Below, piece by piece: positions 45,511 to 57,379 of a stretch of DNA of 64,000 nt (the stretch's first letter is position 1; every line of letters starts with the position of its first letter). Origin of the DNA: Lunularia cruciata (lineage: Eukaryota > Streptophyta > Marchantiopsida > Lunulariales > Lunulariaceae); contig OX419761.1 in the NCBI GenBank assembly GCA_948567375.1, positions 18,540,501 through 18,604,500 on the forward strand, given 5' to 3'. Both the position numbers and the translations under genes were made by a program. The notes below the pieces were generated by a model. That model saw only the letters and a list, made by a program, of their open reading frames with translations, searched no databases and was not told the DNA's origin.

Positions 45511-46145
45511 TGTTCTAAAGATAGAAGAAACACCAAGATAAATATAAAATAAGCACAAGAGAAACACAAGGCTTCATCCCTCAATACTTTGATGCTCTAA
45601 AATGAGCACCTTGTCTTTATTATGTAGCAAAAAGGATCCACTCAAAGAGAGCTACATCATTGGATCAAATACATGGATTGGATATTTGTGAACTCCCCCC
45701 TTAGGTTAGCTGCATGGATTGTTTACATGTCAATCCTTGTCCTATTTGGTTGGTCAAACAAGTTTGACCAAAGGGAATCTTTGGGGAACCTTCCTATAGG
45801 AAGCTCAAAAGAGCACAAGAGAGGTACTATTAGAAAGCTTTTGAGGATCAACAAGACAAACAAGGAAGGAAGAGGGGAGGAGGAAGGAGGGAGAAAGAAA
45901 TAGTGTACACACCAAAAGAAGGGAGTGAAGTATTCTTTTATTTTTGAAGGCCTAATTCATCTATTTAGATTTCCAAAATTGACTCTAAAGTTTTTAGGAT
46001 GTTTTTGACCTCTACCATATTAGTGGAAGTAATTTTTTGGTAACACCTCTATCTGATGTAATTAGACCATCATATGTAACATCCTTCAAGATATTTCCAA
46101 GCCAATTTCCACCTCTAGATAATCTATCTAGGTAAAGGTGTTACA
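45511..46145 (-). mobile_element. Solo LTR of family A inside the copia RT
   Basis: Plus-strand edges tgttctaaagatag and aaaggtgttaca; about 635 bp. It aligns with the minus-oriented LTR of element A: aagcacaagagaaacac, gagcaccttgtctttatt, ttggttggtcaaacaag, ggcctaattcat and gtaacatccttcaagata. It separates two pieces of copia RT (SPIVRI on the left, NLEVYKMDMKTSFLN on the right), so it was inserted there. The string atatt occurs at 45,501-45,505 and at 46,146-46,150, but five bases intervene on the left, so a target duplication is not certain. Confidence 0.75.
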
Positions 46146-46350
46146 ATATTGGTGGCACAATCCAATCTGGAAGTATACAAGATGGATATGAAAACTTCTT
46201 TCCTCAATAGTTATCTTAATAAAGGAGTCCATATAACTTTCCAAAGGGTTTGTATCAACAAATAAATCATAGATTTGTAGGTGGAACAATCCTTATATAG
46301 TTTGGAAACAATCTTCCTTATAGTGCTATTAAAGAATATATACTTGGTTT
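46146..46350 (+). pseudogene. Ty1/copia RT, middle piece
   Basis: Reads NLEVYKMDMKTSFLNSYLNK, then VEQSLYSLE in the same element, matching the copia RT motif LxVxQMDVKTAFLNGxLxE and the LxKSLYGLKQ box. It lies between the solo LTR and gypsy element B, both insertions. Confidence 0.85.
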
Positions 46351-47034
46351 TGTTACACACATTTGTGCATGTATGTGCTATTGTGATATTTAGTTTGGTA
46401 TTACAAGTACTTGAGTGATATTAATTATATAGAGATAATAAATAGTTTTACATAGTCATGATTAGCTAAATTTAGTCATAACTAAGATAGAGGGGGACCT
46501 TATTTTAGAGGAAGTGCAAAAGATGAGCACCACTATTTTGGATTCTAGTGTATTGACTTCGTATTATTCTTAGGTGTTTGGCTTTGAGGAAAGAGTTGAG
46601 AACTCTTGGACCCACAAATTTTTTTGCTTTGGATTCTTTATAGTCCAAGGATAGCTCATGTGAAGGAATCCTTGATTTAGTGGTTGGGTCAAAATAATAC
46701 CACATGCTTAGAAGAATATTCCCATGAGTATAGATATTCCTTTAGACTTTTGATTCAATTTGACTTTTAGCTTCATAACTTGAGTTACTCCAAAAATTAG
46801 TCACTTTGGTGTATAACTATTTCACAAGTATATACACTAGGAGTGAGGAGGTCCTCATCATCCTTTTATTTGCAACAATCTCTCTCTCGTTGAGGTCTCT
46901 AGTGAGCAATGGTTTGAGTCTTGGAGTGTTAGCCTTGGAGGAGTACGATGGAGTTGGGGTTCCTTGCCTTCTTAGTCCATGGTGAGCTACCATAATAGCC
47001 ATCAAACATTCATCACAAGAGACATGTTGGCTCA
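46351..47034 (+). repeat. 5' LTR of element B
   Basis: Begins tgttacacacatttg and ends ggctca. It aligns throughout with the right LTR: gatatttagtttggtattac, ggattctagtgtattgactt, tttggctttgaggaaagagt and tccttgccttcttagtccat. A minus-strand open frame in it is a chance feature. Confidence 0.88.
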
Positions 47035-47036
47035 AA

Positions 47037-47056
47037 TTTTTGGTCCCGGGGCCAAG
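47037..47056 (+). promoter_or_regulatory. Candidate primer binding site of element B
   Basis: ttttggtcccggggccaag begins a few bases after the LTR. Athila/Tat elements often use a tggcgccg... type site, complementary to a tRNA other than initiator Met; this one is diverged, so the tRNA is not assigned. Confidence 0.45.
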
Positions 47057-48096
47057 ATCTCTCTAGAAGGCAAGATAATGTTCCATTTTCAATTTTAAAT
47101 TAGATAAAAGGAGACTATGAGATATCACTTGGAGAGAAAATTAAAGGAGGAGAAAATTGAACATATTTTAGAGTGCTTGGACCCATTTTATACTCCATGA
47201 TTCATTATGATATTCTTGAGGTGATATTGTACATACTATACACATGAGAGGATTTGGAGAGATTGTGTAAGGTGTGTGATCGTAGATTTTGAACATTAAA
47301 GTGATTTTGGGTAAAATTTCAAATTTGATATGTGGATTTGAAATTTTAATAGTAGATAGCTTGGATTATCTTCCAAGTGAGAAACTTAAAACTGTTGCAA
47401 GGGTTGCTACACACATTGAACTAGAATTTTTGGAAGATAGTAGGCTAAATTGTTCTCTCAAACACACTCTTTGGAATTTTGTCCAGAAATTACCATTTCT
47501 TCATTTTCCATTGGATTGTTTTGAAACTTTCTAAGAACATTTAATGCATAGTATTCTACCTTTTGGCCAAAGAATGAAGGAAAGATTGTTTTTTCTCAAG
47601 AAGTTCTGAGTTTTAAAGTGAGGAGTGTGGTTTTCAGACCAAATCTAAAATATGTGTGCTAAATAGAAAGGTGCATAGGCCAAATGGCTAGATGAAAAGT
47701 GCTGATTTTTTTTGAGTGAAGGAATCCTTGGGGTTTTGATCAAGTGTGAAAAATTTCAAAGGATTGTGACATACCACTTGAGATAATGTAATGACATTGT
47801 GAGGAGGGCTCAATTCTGGAGAGTTGAGATCTCATGCATGGAGGAGTGTGAGAACAACCAAAAGCATGTTTGAGTGTCTAGACTCATCTTGGTAACATGG
47901 AGGGTCACCAAGAGTGGAAGTTGAGGCTATGCAAGGTTACTCAAGGGTTTGAGGTGATTGTAGGGGTTGATTTGAGAAAAAGAGAGTTTAGAATAAAATT
48001 TAAAGAGTGTTGAGAGGATCTAAAACATAACCTATTTGGAAGAAAGAGTGATCCTAAGCTCTTTTTATGTTGAGAGAAGTGACATAAGGCAAGTTC

Positions 48097-48366
48097 ATGT
48101 CCATGACCTCTAAGAGCAAGATATTGAGTGCAAGGAGAGGCTTACTTGACTTTGGATTGCATGTTGGCACTTCTTCACCAAGATTGGGAGGGAGGAGATC
48201 TAAGACCAAGGAGTTATGTGAGGTTTGTGGAGTAGAAGGACTTCCAAAAGGACATGAGTGTAGTGGAGTAACAACACATTTGGAGAATGGGGTGAAAGAT
48301 CTTGGAGAGAGTCTTAGTATATCTATAGAAAAATTGCCACCTTCATCAACTAGTTCTCAAGATTAG
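48097..48366 (+). pseudogene. Extra open frame between LTR and gag of element B
   Basis: 90 codons, plus strand, with CEVCGVEGLPKGHECSG near the middle, a Cys/His cluster. It lies in a 1.55-kb leader, far longer than in most gypsy elements. Tat-lineage Ogre elements carry an ORF upstream of gag. This frame could be a remnant of such an ORF, but I cannot match it to a family. Confidence 0.4.
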
Positions 48367-48586
48367 TGATGGAGATAATCTTTCAACGTATGGATAAACT
48401 ATCCATGAAGGTTAGATTAATATGCACTCTAGGATTAGATCTTACTATAGAAATATTTGAGCAAGTTGAAACATTTTTATTCCATAGGGTGGATAATTAT
48501 CAAATGGTGTTAGTCATGTATATGCTCTATAAGTTATAAAGTGAGAAAAAAATAAAGAGAAAAGAGAAAGATAGTGAGGGGCTAAG

Positions 48587-49695
48587 ATGGAGAAACTTCC
48601 AATTTTCTTTGGCAAGGATGGAGAAGATATGGAGGCCTTTGTGAGAGCCTTCAAGAAAGCTTGCATAAGAAACAATGAGAGTGGGAAGAATGAGTGGGCC
48701 TCATTATTATCAGATTTCTTTGAGGATGCAACCCTTACATGGTATGAGTTAGAATACCAAAAGAGCGAGAGAGAGAGATGGGCAAGAAGAGTCTTTGAAG
48801 AGTTTAACTTCAGCACTCATTGAAATTTTTTTTCCAGATGAGAGTTATGAGAGATTTATGAGTGATATTAACTTCCTCAAACAAGGAGATGGAGAGAAAG
48901 TGAGAGTCTATGTAGAAAGAATGGAGAAATTAGAGCCTGGGTTTTGTTAAGTGTTGAGGAAGAGTGGAGATGATATGGAGATGATATGGAGACTACTATG
49001 ATTGGCATAGGAGTCATGCTCACCAAAATTTTGTGAGAGGGTTGACACCATAGATTAGAAGCAAGGTGATATATGAGAAACCTTCTTCCAAGGTTGAAGC
49101 TATCAAGATTGCAATACATATGGAGGAGAGTTTAGAAGTGGATGAGAGTGATTTGGTGGTGAAAGAGGTTGTGCATCCTCCTCAAGGCTACAATTATGGT
49201 GGAACTTCTGATACTTTGGTGTTAAGGGTTGCACCACAAGTAGTAGTTGCTCCAATTCTTTCACCTCTACTAAAAGATCCACATCAAACCATCAAAGAAC
49301 AACTTGCAAATCTCAAGCTCAATGTAGTGCAACTATGGGAGAAGAGAGAGTTTAGAACGTTGGAGGAGGGACTAGGGGTTATGGAAAATATCTATATAAA
49401 GGAAGCCAACCAACCAACAATTTCAATGATAGAAATTGTTTCGGTTGTAGAAGAAGAGGTCATATCCAAAAGAAATGCACAAATTCTACTTACCATGGAG
49501 GAAAGGGTTATGAGAGAGCTAATAGAGAGAAAGAAGGAAGAAGTGAAATCCATGTGTCTTCTAATCCAAACAATGGTAAAGGGATATCATCTACAGATAT
49601 GGTTGAGAGCAAGTATGAAAAGGGTGAGTGCTCAAACTCCAAAGGTCTTAATTTGGATCTTTTGGCACAACAAAAGAAGAGAGCTCATTTTGTAG
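48587..49695 (+). pseudogene. Gag of element B
   Basis: Starts MEKLPIFFGKDGEDMEAFVR, followed by ATLTWYELE (the A..WY pattern of gag), then broken by stops at 48,824 and near 48,947. A second open part, 49,066-49,695, covers the later region (SKVEAIKIAIHMEESLE). In the other frame at 49,437-49,478 there is a perfect knuckle CFGCRRRGHIQKKC (C-x2-C-x4-H-x4-C), so a frameshift lies between. Confidence 0.8.
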
Positions 49696-49742
49696 AGGAT
49701 GTACACCCTTCTCAATGATTTACTCATAGCAAGGATACTCCT

Positions 49743-50222
49743 ATGCCTACTAAGAGCACTTGTATTAGTGCCTCAACACCATTAACAACAAAGATTCTAA
49801 GGAAGAAGTTGAGGATGGAGGACTTCTTGATCTCAAAGCAACAATGGAACTACAATATATTGGAGGATGTTGGTAGTCATAAAGCTAATATCATAGTGGG
49901 CCAATTGATTGCTTTGAATCCTACCTTGAGAAAGGAGCTTAGAGGTGGTTTGAGTTCTACAAGGAGCAAGAGGAAGAAGAAAGCAAAAGAGAAAGCTCTA
50001 GTATCAAAGGGGGTGGTGGATGCAAAACCAACACCATGGAAGGCTTGTAAATATGCCTCCAAGATTGATGTGAGAGTGAATGGTCACGACATCAAGGATG
50101 CACTTGTTGATGGAGGATCTACAGTGGATGCCATGTTAGAGAGGTTAATGAAGAAGTTGGATATGACACCCTCTAGACCTTCAACATTTATGGTGAGCAT
50201 GGAAAACAACCAACAAGTTTGA
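49743..50222 (+). pseudogene. Protease region of element B
   Basis: 160-codon open part with VRVNGHDIKDALVDGGSTVD. VDGGS takes the place of the D(T/S)G protease site, as VD(S/T)GA or VDGGS do in Athila/Tat-like elements. The following LERLMKKLDM and RPSTF pieces fit the same lineages. It ends in a stop before RT. Confidence 0.7.
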
Positions 50223-50411
50223 CCAATAGAAGTGATGGATAAAGTGGTACTATAGTTATAGGAGTTCAAAATCTTTTGACTTTCTAAGTCTTGAAGGATT
50301 CAAGCTATGATTTGCTCTTTGGGAGGCCATGGTTGAGAGCAACAAAAAAAACTGATTGATGGCACAAAGTACATGAGGATTGGGCCATCAAATCATTGAG
50401 TTACAGTTCTT

Positions 50412-52285
50412 GTGACTAACACCATCAACACTTCACATTTAGATACACCATCTTCTCATTATTGGGAATCAGATTTAGAAGAAGGAGCTTCAAGTGTGAA
50501 CACAAGCATGGAGGAAGAGATTTCCATGGAGGAGGATGAGTTTGAATCTAATTCAAATATTTATCCCTTGTGTGCTACAAATTTTGCACCTAAGCTAGAG
50601 CTTTTGAAGGACCCAAATAAATCACCATTTACACTTGAGGAGATACAGAAGAGGTTATCTACCCTCAAGTATGGTCCAAATGTTACCAAAGAGGAGAAGG
50701 TGACATTTGAGGAGATTTTGCATAGGTTCATCCATGTGTTTGCTTTTAGTTACAAGGATCTAAAGGAAGTCACCTTGGAAGAGCACAAGATAGAGGTGGA
50801 GTCACATGCAAGACCAATCCACCAAAATCAACATCACATTAGTCCACCAATAGTTTTGGTTGTGAAAGAGGAGATTGATAAACTCAAGGAGGCTGGATTT
50901 ATCTTTGAGGTGTAGAATTCAGAATGAGTGTCTCCAATTGTGATTTTGAAGAAATGAATGACAAGCTTTGGGTATGTGTGGATTATAAAAAGCTAAATGC
51001 TATTACTAAGAAGGACTTTTACCATTTGCTGTTCATTGATGAGATCTTGGAAGAGGTTGCAGGTCATGGGAGGATTTGGAAATGGTTATAGTGGATATAA
51101 CCAAATCAAGATTGCACCAAAGCATCAAAAACTCACCAAATTCACCACACCTTAAGGATCTTATGCTTGCAAGGTCATGCTTTCTAGGCTTTGTATCACA
51201 TTTTGATGGTTCATGAACAAGGTGTTGGAACCTTTCATTGAGAAATTTGTGGGTAAGACTTCATTGATGACTTTTGTGTTTATGGGAGCAAGGAGGAGCA
51301 CTTTGAGCGCCTAATCAAGGTCTTGTGATGCTTAGATGAAGCAATGCATCACTCAAACTGGAGAAGTGCATTTCAATTGTGAAGAAGGTCTACTTTTGGG
51401 GCATATCATTTCTAAGGATGGAATAGCAATTGATCTTAAGAAGGTGATGAAAATCTCAAACCTTCCATTCCCTTCAAGCTTGAAAAAGTTACACCAATTC
51501 TTGGACATGGTTGGGTATTATAGGATGTTCATCTTTTCATTTTCCAACAAGGCTTATGCATCGACCATCTACATAAGGAAGGGTGTAGAATACATGGTGA
51601 TTTTGGAGAACAAGGAGGCTCTCAAAGCTTTTGAAGAGCTCAAGCAATCCCTTGTTATGGCTCTAATTCTTGCTAAACCTGATTGGAGTAAGTGTTTCAT
51701 CCTCCACATTGATGCTTCCAATGTAGTTATAGGATACACTCTTAGTCAATTAGACCAAGATGAGCATGATCATCCAATAGCTTATGCTAGTAGATAGATA
51801 GTTTTAGGATTAAAGAACTACTCAATCACAAAGAGAGAAGGGTTGGTAGTGAAGTTTCCTCAAGACACTACTTGATTGGAAGGAAAGTCACCATTGTCAC
51901 ATATCAAAAGGTTTTAAAGTACATACACAACAAGCCTAATGTGGAAAGGAGACTAGCAAAGTGGATGATACTCTTGTCTGAGTATGATTACACCACTGAA
52001 GATAGGCCAGGGAAGAAACATGCAAATGCTGATTTGTTATCTAGTGCCTATGATCATGATGGAATTGAACCAGTGGGTGATTCCTTCTCGGATGAGGAGC
52101 TCATGACAATCTCAACCACTCAAGAGTTTTCAATGGAGTACAAGGAGATTATGGAATTTATTACAAGAGGTAACTATCTAGAAGGGATGCATGCTATAAA
52201 GAGGAAGGCCCTTGCATCAAGATCTAGACCTTACATAATAGTGGAGTATATTCTTTCTCACCAAAGAGCAGATGGTTTACTTTGA
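50412..52285 (+). pseudogene. Reverse transcriptase and RNase H of element B
   Basis: Pieces in order: HVFAFSYKDLKEVTLEEHKI (50,740-50,800), VVKEEIDKLKEAGFIFEV, YSGYNQIKIAPKHQK (about 51,090), the catalytic FIDDF box (near 51,262) in a shifted frame, LLLGHIISKDGIAIDLKKV (51,390), the LHQFLDMVGYYR tether (51,490), RNase H CFILHIDASNVVIGYTLSQL and then EYDYTTEDRPGKKHANADLL (51,985). Stops occur at each piece boundary. Confidence 0.88.
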
Positions 52286-52340
52286 AGAGTAGAAGGTAAG
52301 GAGTCTATCCTACTCATAAAAGGAGTTTCATGAAGGTTTA

Positions 52341-52920
52341 TTGTATAGGGGAAAATTTGTAGGAAAGGTGATATTTTTCAAGATTCTAAATGCAAGATAC
52401 CATTGGAGGAGGATTTTCAAGGAACGTCTTGATTATTGCAAAATCTGTAATGTTTGTCAATCTTTTGCTAGAAAGTCTACTTCCATTCCACCTCTTAGAT
52501 CAATTCTACTGCTAGGACTTGTAGAGAAGTGGAGAATTGACTTTGTAGGTCTTCTCAATAGAACCCCAAGGAAAAATTGGCACATTATGGTAGTTACTGA
52601 TTACCTTACCAAGTGGGTTGATCCTAGAGCATTGAAGGAAAACTCATGGAATTGGAGGAAGCAAGAATAGTTGTTATGGTTTGAGTGGAGAAAGCACCAA
52701 GGAAACAAAAGGAGAGGTATGACAAGAGGTAAGGCAAGAAGAAGGTGATTGAGTAATGTTGTTTGATTCCATTTGATTCAAGAGAGTGCAAAAGAAGCTT
52801 TTGCCTAAGTACTTTGGACTTTTCATAATGGAGAAGGTGTGGGGCAATTACAGTTATGATCTCAAGGAGTTGGGAGGAAGACACTTTGATAGAATCATGA
52901 TAAGTTGAAGATGTATCATA
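52341..52920 (+). pseudogene. Integrase of element B with internal deletion
   Basis: N-terminal zinc region CKICNVCQSFARKS and core start WRIDFVGLL, then VVTDYLTKWVDPRALKENSW up to 52,665. The next text (RRGMTRGKARR, then VGRKTLxxNHDKLKMYHRR) is already the integrase C-terminus. The rest of the catalytic core, with its second Asp and Glu, is missing, so a deletion joined the two ends near 52,660-52,690. Confidence 0.8.
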
Positions 52921-52976
52921 GAAGGTAGAGAGACCTTTCCTTCAAGGACAAAGTGAAATCTTAGTTCGGGCGTAAA

Positions 52977-53655
52977 TATAACACCCATTTGGGCTATTAT
53001 GATATTTAGTTTGGTATTACAAGTACTTGAGAGATATTATCTATATAGAGATAAAGGATAGTTCTAAATTAGTCATGATTAGCTAAAGTTAGTCATAATT
53101 AAGATAGAGGGGATCTTACTTTAGAAGAAGTGCAAAAGATGAACATAACTATTTTGGATTCTAGTGTATTGACTTTATATTATTCTTAGGTGTTTGGCTT
53201 TGAGGAAAGAGTTGAGAACTCTTGGACTCACAAAAAAAATTCCTTTAGATTCTTCTATAGTCCAAGGATAATACATATGAAGGAATCCTTGACTTAGTAG
53301 TTGGGTCAAGATAAGACCACATGCTTAGAAGAATATTACAATGAGTATAGATATTCCTTTAGACTTTTGATTCTATTTGACTTTTACCTTCATAACTTGA
53401 GTTACTCTAGTAAGTAGTAACTTAGATGCATAAATATTTCACAAGTATATAAACTGGGAGCGAGGAGGTCCCCATCATCCTTTCATTTGCATTAATCTCT
53501 CTCTCATTGAGTTCTCTAGTGAGCAATGACTTGAGTCTTGGAGTGCTAGCCTTGGAGGAGTATGATGGAGTTCGAGTTCCTTGCCTTCTTAGTCCATGGT
53601 GCGCTACCATAATAGCCATCAAAGGTTAATCCTAAGTGAGAGACATGCCAACTCA
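52977..53655 (+). repeat. 3' LTR of element B
   Basis: Begins tataacacccatttgg (TG lost) and ends ccaactca. It aligns with the left LTR over its length. The purine stretch before it is weak (ttcgggcgtaaa). Confidence 0.85.
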
Positions 53656-54700
53656 TAGTCAAATTGGCTCCAATCAAACAAATGTAAATCAAAATATCTA
53701 CATTTATCATGGAGCCAATGCACATTTATATTGAGTACTCTACGTAGACAATTGTATGTTCATGAGTTTTTATTGAGCTGATCATGTTTGTAAAACAAAA
53801 GCTATGTTTTGCTTTTAAGATGGTACATCTAAGAAATTCATCAATATCTTGAAATGCAAGTATATTGTAATAGAAAATAAGGATGGATATGGTTGACTGC
53901 AAGAAAATTATTTGCAAGAGAAAATTGATAAATTACACATGTCCAATTGTAAACCAACCATTATATCTTTGGTACCAAGACTAAAAGTAACAAAGTTACA
54001 ATTTCCTAATACACAAGTAGAGAAAGTAAAAATTGAATGCACAACTTTTCAAGTAGCTTAGGGAAGCTTGAAGTGGGCAATGATATGTACTATAACTTGA
54101 CATATCTAACATTGTGAGCACAATATCTCAATTTATGTCCAATCCATGAACTGCTCAATTTAAAACTATGAAAAGTAGTTTTGCTACTTACACATGTTTG
54201 GACTTGAACTCATTAGAAAAGAAGACACAAATGAGTTCCTTGGGTTTTTTGAAACAAATGAAGCTAAATGCCTAGACATCATAAAATCTAATTTTAACTA
54301 ATGTTTTCGACTATTTAGTGGGATTGTAAATTAGACATCCAACAAATAAAAGTTTGTTGCTCTATCCACTACAAAAGTAGAACATAAGGAATATCCAACA
54401 CTAGTACTGACATTGTCCCAATAAGAAGCTTATAACAAGAATTGAATTTTGAAATAAGATCCACACATTATATTGTGATGACCAAAGCACAATAGCACAA
54501 GTCAATAATCAAAGGAATCTCAAACATTCAAAACATATTAGATACCATTATACCAAAGACTTATTAGATAGTGGAGGAAATGTCATTTTCCATATTCCCA
54601 CTACAATCATGGTCATTGATCTCATGCCAAAATGTTTAGCTAGAGACAAGAATTTATACCTTTCTCACAAACTAAATCTCATCATGATAATCAAGAAAGT
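53656..54700 (+). pseudogene. Ty1/copia remnant, RT end and RNase H
   Basis: Right-hand part of the copia element. RNase H text is clear at about 54,455-54,640: TLYCDDQSTIAQVNNQRNLK, then HSKHIRYHYTKDLLDSGGNV and LMPKCLARDK, which match the copia signatures (I)YCDNQSAI, RTKHI(D)IRYHF and LTKPL(A/P)xxK. Earlier pieces are weak. No copia LTR was recognised. Confidence 0.8.
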
Positions 54701-57379
54701 AGACAAGGAGTATTAGAATGTATTTTCTTTTGTATAGCACATTGATCACTTATCACCTCTTATTTTATAGGAAGGTTTCTCTTTATACATCAGATATACT
54801 TGCACAACAAATCACTTTTAAAATTTATTTCAAAATCACTTATATAATTCAAATTACTCTGAAAATTCACCAAAACACTAGCAAAATACAAGCACACACT
54901 ATAAGCACACCAATTTATTCCAATGACTACCAATGCACCTTGGAGTGTTAGAAGTGCACATTGTTGCATACCAATACATCTTCATGCATATTTGATTAAC
55001 TATAAAAAAAATTTGGTCTCCAAAGTGTACCCTAGTATAAATAAGGAAATCCTAAAGCATAGACCAATTGCTTACAAAAGAATGCCCATGGCTTAAGGGC
55101 AAAAGAAAAATATATGAGAGAAAATTAGACACTTAAAGATATTTGATTTACTCAAAATGATACATATACCTCATATCCACTAGGATACATGTACTTGTTG
55201 CTATTTTTTGCACATGAAGTGCAAGTGGTGTAATTTCAAATAAGAAATTTTGGATCATTAGTAGACATATTAGGAGGAGGATAAGTATCTACCTCCAAAA
55301 TTATGCTTACAGTACTTCTAATCTCCTTAAGAGATTTACTTACTTTAGCTTATCTAGAGTAATTGTGTGGAACCTTTTTGACTTAGACTTTGTTTCTTGA
55401 ATATCATTTTCTCAATATTTGTTTTACATTTCTCCAAAAGCATCATCTTTTGTGCTACTACTTACCCTTTTTCTTCCATATCTTGGTTACGTTTTTGAGC
55501 TTCAATTTTTGTATCTAAACTTCTCTAGAGCATTGACTCACTTGTCAATTTTACATGACTTGCTATATCAATTGAGAAAGCTACAAAAATGAGTCCTAGT
55601 CTGGAATAGACTTAAAAAATTCTTTCTATTTTCTTTGGTTCCACCTTGTGGTCTTGGTCTCTAGGAGATTTCACCCCAAAAGAATATCATGAAATCTATA
55701 TCTAGATGATTATTTCACTCTTTACTATTTAAAAATTAGGTGATTTAAAGTGAGTGAATTTAGTCTCCTCCTCTAAAACCTTATGTATTAAAGACACTTG
55801 GAAAAAGGAAGAAGAAGGTTTTTCATTTCTTGAACTTCAACTTTGCCTTTAGAGTTTGATCTACCTTCTTCAACTTGTCCCATGAATGTTATGACATCCA
55901 CCTCATCTCTTAGCCTTTTCATCTCTACAAAGTGGAGAAATGTTAGCTAATATCTTAATGTATTGTATATTCTATCAAAATAAGGGTCTAAATTATTTAA
56001 ATTTTCTTTTATGGTTCTCTTTATCTATTTGAGTTCCCTCTTGGTGAGACTCTCCTTGTGTATTTATCTTTCTATTCTTGTTTAATTTTATGTTTCCATT
56101 TATCTAGCCTTCTTTTATAACTTCTCTTCACTCTTTGACTCAAGAATCCTCTAGTATACTTCATAAAATAAGTTGTCATGCTCTTTTGCATAGGTTTAGT
56201 GAATGTTATACCATGAATATGATTGAAATTTTCTTCATCTAAATAATCTGACATTTGAATATAGTGATTTGAAATCATCCTAAATCTATCCTATATCTTT
56301 ACTTTGCTTTTGCTCTTTGAGGAAAGAGGAATGGATGATATCATGCTCAAGAGCTCTTTAGGTCCATGAATTTGCAATGGAATTGGAATAAGAATTAGAA
56401 GAGAGAGAATGTATACAACAAGAAACTGTTATTATTAGTGCAAAAACCAAAGAATTAAAGTCTAAACATGAAAGAAGAAAATTTTGATTCTCAATATGTG
56501 AACGAAGGAAACAAACCATAGATTTAAATTTTTTGAAAGGAAAATCAATAGCATTAACAACTTTATGTGAAGGGTTTATAGTTTAGACTTTCCCCATTCA
56601 TCATTGAGAAGTGTACAAAGCATGTATTGCTTCTTACTTAGATTATCATACAAATTTATGTATTTCTCATTAATCCTATTTATATTCATTGTCATGTAAC
56701 ATTTCTTTATCTAGAAAAAAAAATGTTATATGACAATGGAGTATAGTGAAAATTAATACAAACTCTCAAGTTTAGTCTCTCTAGTTCAAACTATATTCAT
56801 AATCCTCACTATATTACATTGTCATATAAAATTTCTCTATTTAGGAAATAAAAAATAAATGTATGTCTAATAAAGTTTTTTATTCTACCTAAATATTTAA
56901 TTATGTAGACAACAGTATGTTCTTTTAAACCTGATATAGTATTGAATATAGAAGTGCTTAAGATTAAAAAATAAATAGAGAACAATTTGAGTTTACTTTG
57001 AATTAATTTTTGCTTTGATTGTAATTTGGCTATTAAACCTAAATTTTCACATTACTAAATTGTCTGGAATCTTAAATAATTTTATATTTTGAACTCATAA
57101 AAATTTTAATTATAAAAAGTGAACAGATATATAAGAAATGATTGAGCATAAAATATGCTTAATTCTTAGAAAGAAATTAAATGAAAAGATCCCAATATTT
57201 GAGCATGATAATGTCATAATGTTCATGAACCTTTTCCAAGTACATAGGCTTGTTCTTGGTTACATGTGCCTTTGTGTCTTACAATGCACTATAAGATTTG
57301 CTCTTGAGCAACAAGTGGTGTTCTAGCATAAAATGTGCCCCTACTAGTTCAAAGCAAACATTTTTTTCAAGTTGGGTGG
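54701..57379. other. AT-rich gene-free tract
   Basis: Probably starts with the copia 3' end. Nothing else was recognised: short frames only, including a lysine-rich minus-strand one at 56,072-56,278 with no known motif. Confidence 0.5.

Larger units (their letters stand above)
46351..53655 (+). mobile_element. Ty3/gypsy element B (Tat/Athila-like), both LTRs present
   Basis: 7,305-bp plus-strand element with LTRs 46,351-47,034 and 52,977-53,655, a long leader with an extra open frame, gag, protease, RT, RNase H and a deleted integrase. RT text YSGYNQIKIAPKHQK and the RNase H/integrase segments resemble the Athila/Tat lineages. The PBS-like tggtcccggggccaag after the left LTR is not the initiator-Met type. 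I found no clear target duplication (ggttt against tagtc). It lies inside the copia element. Confidence 0.85.
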
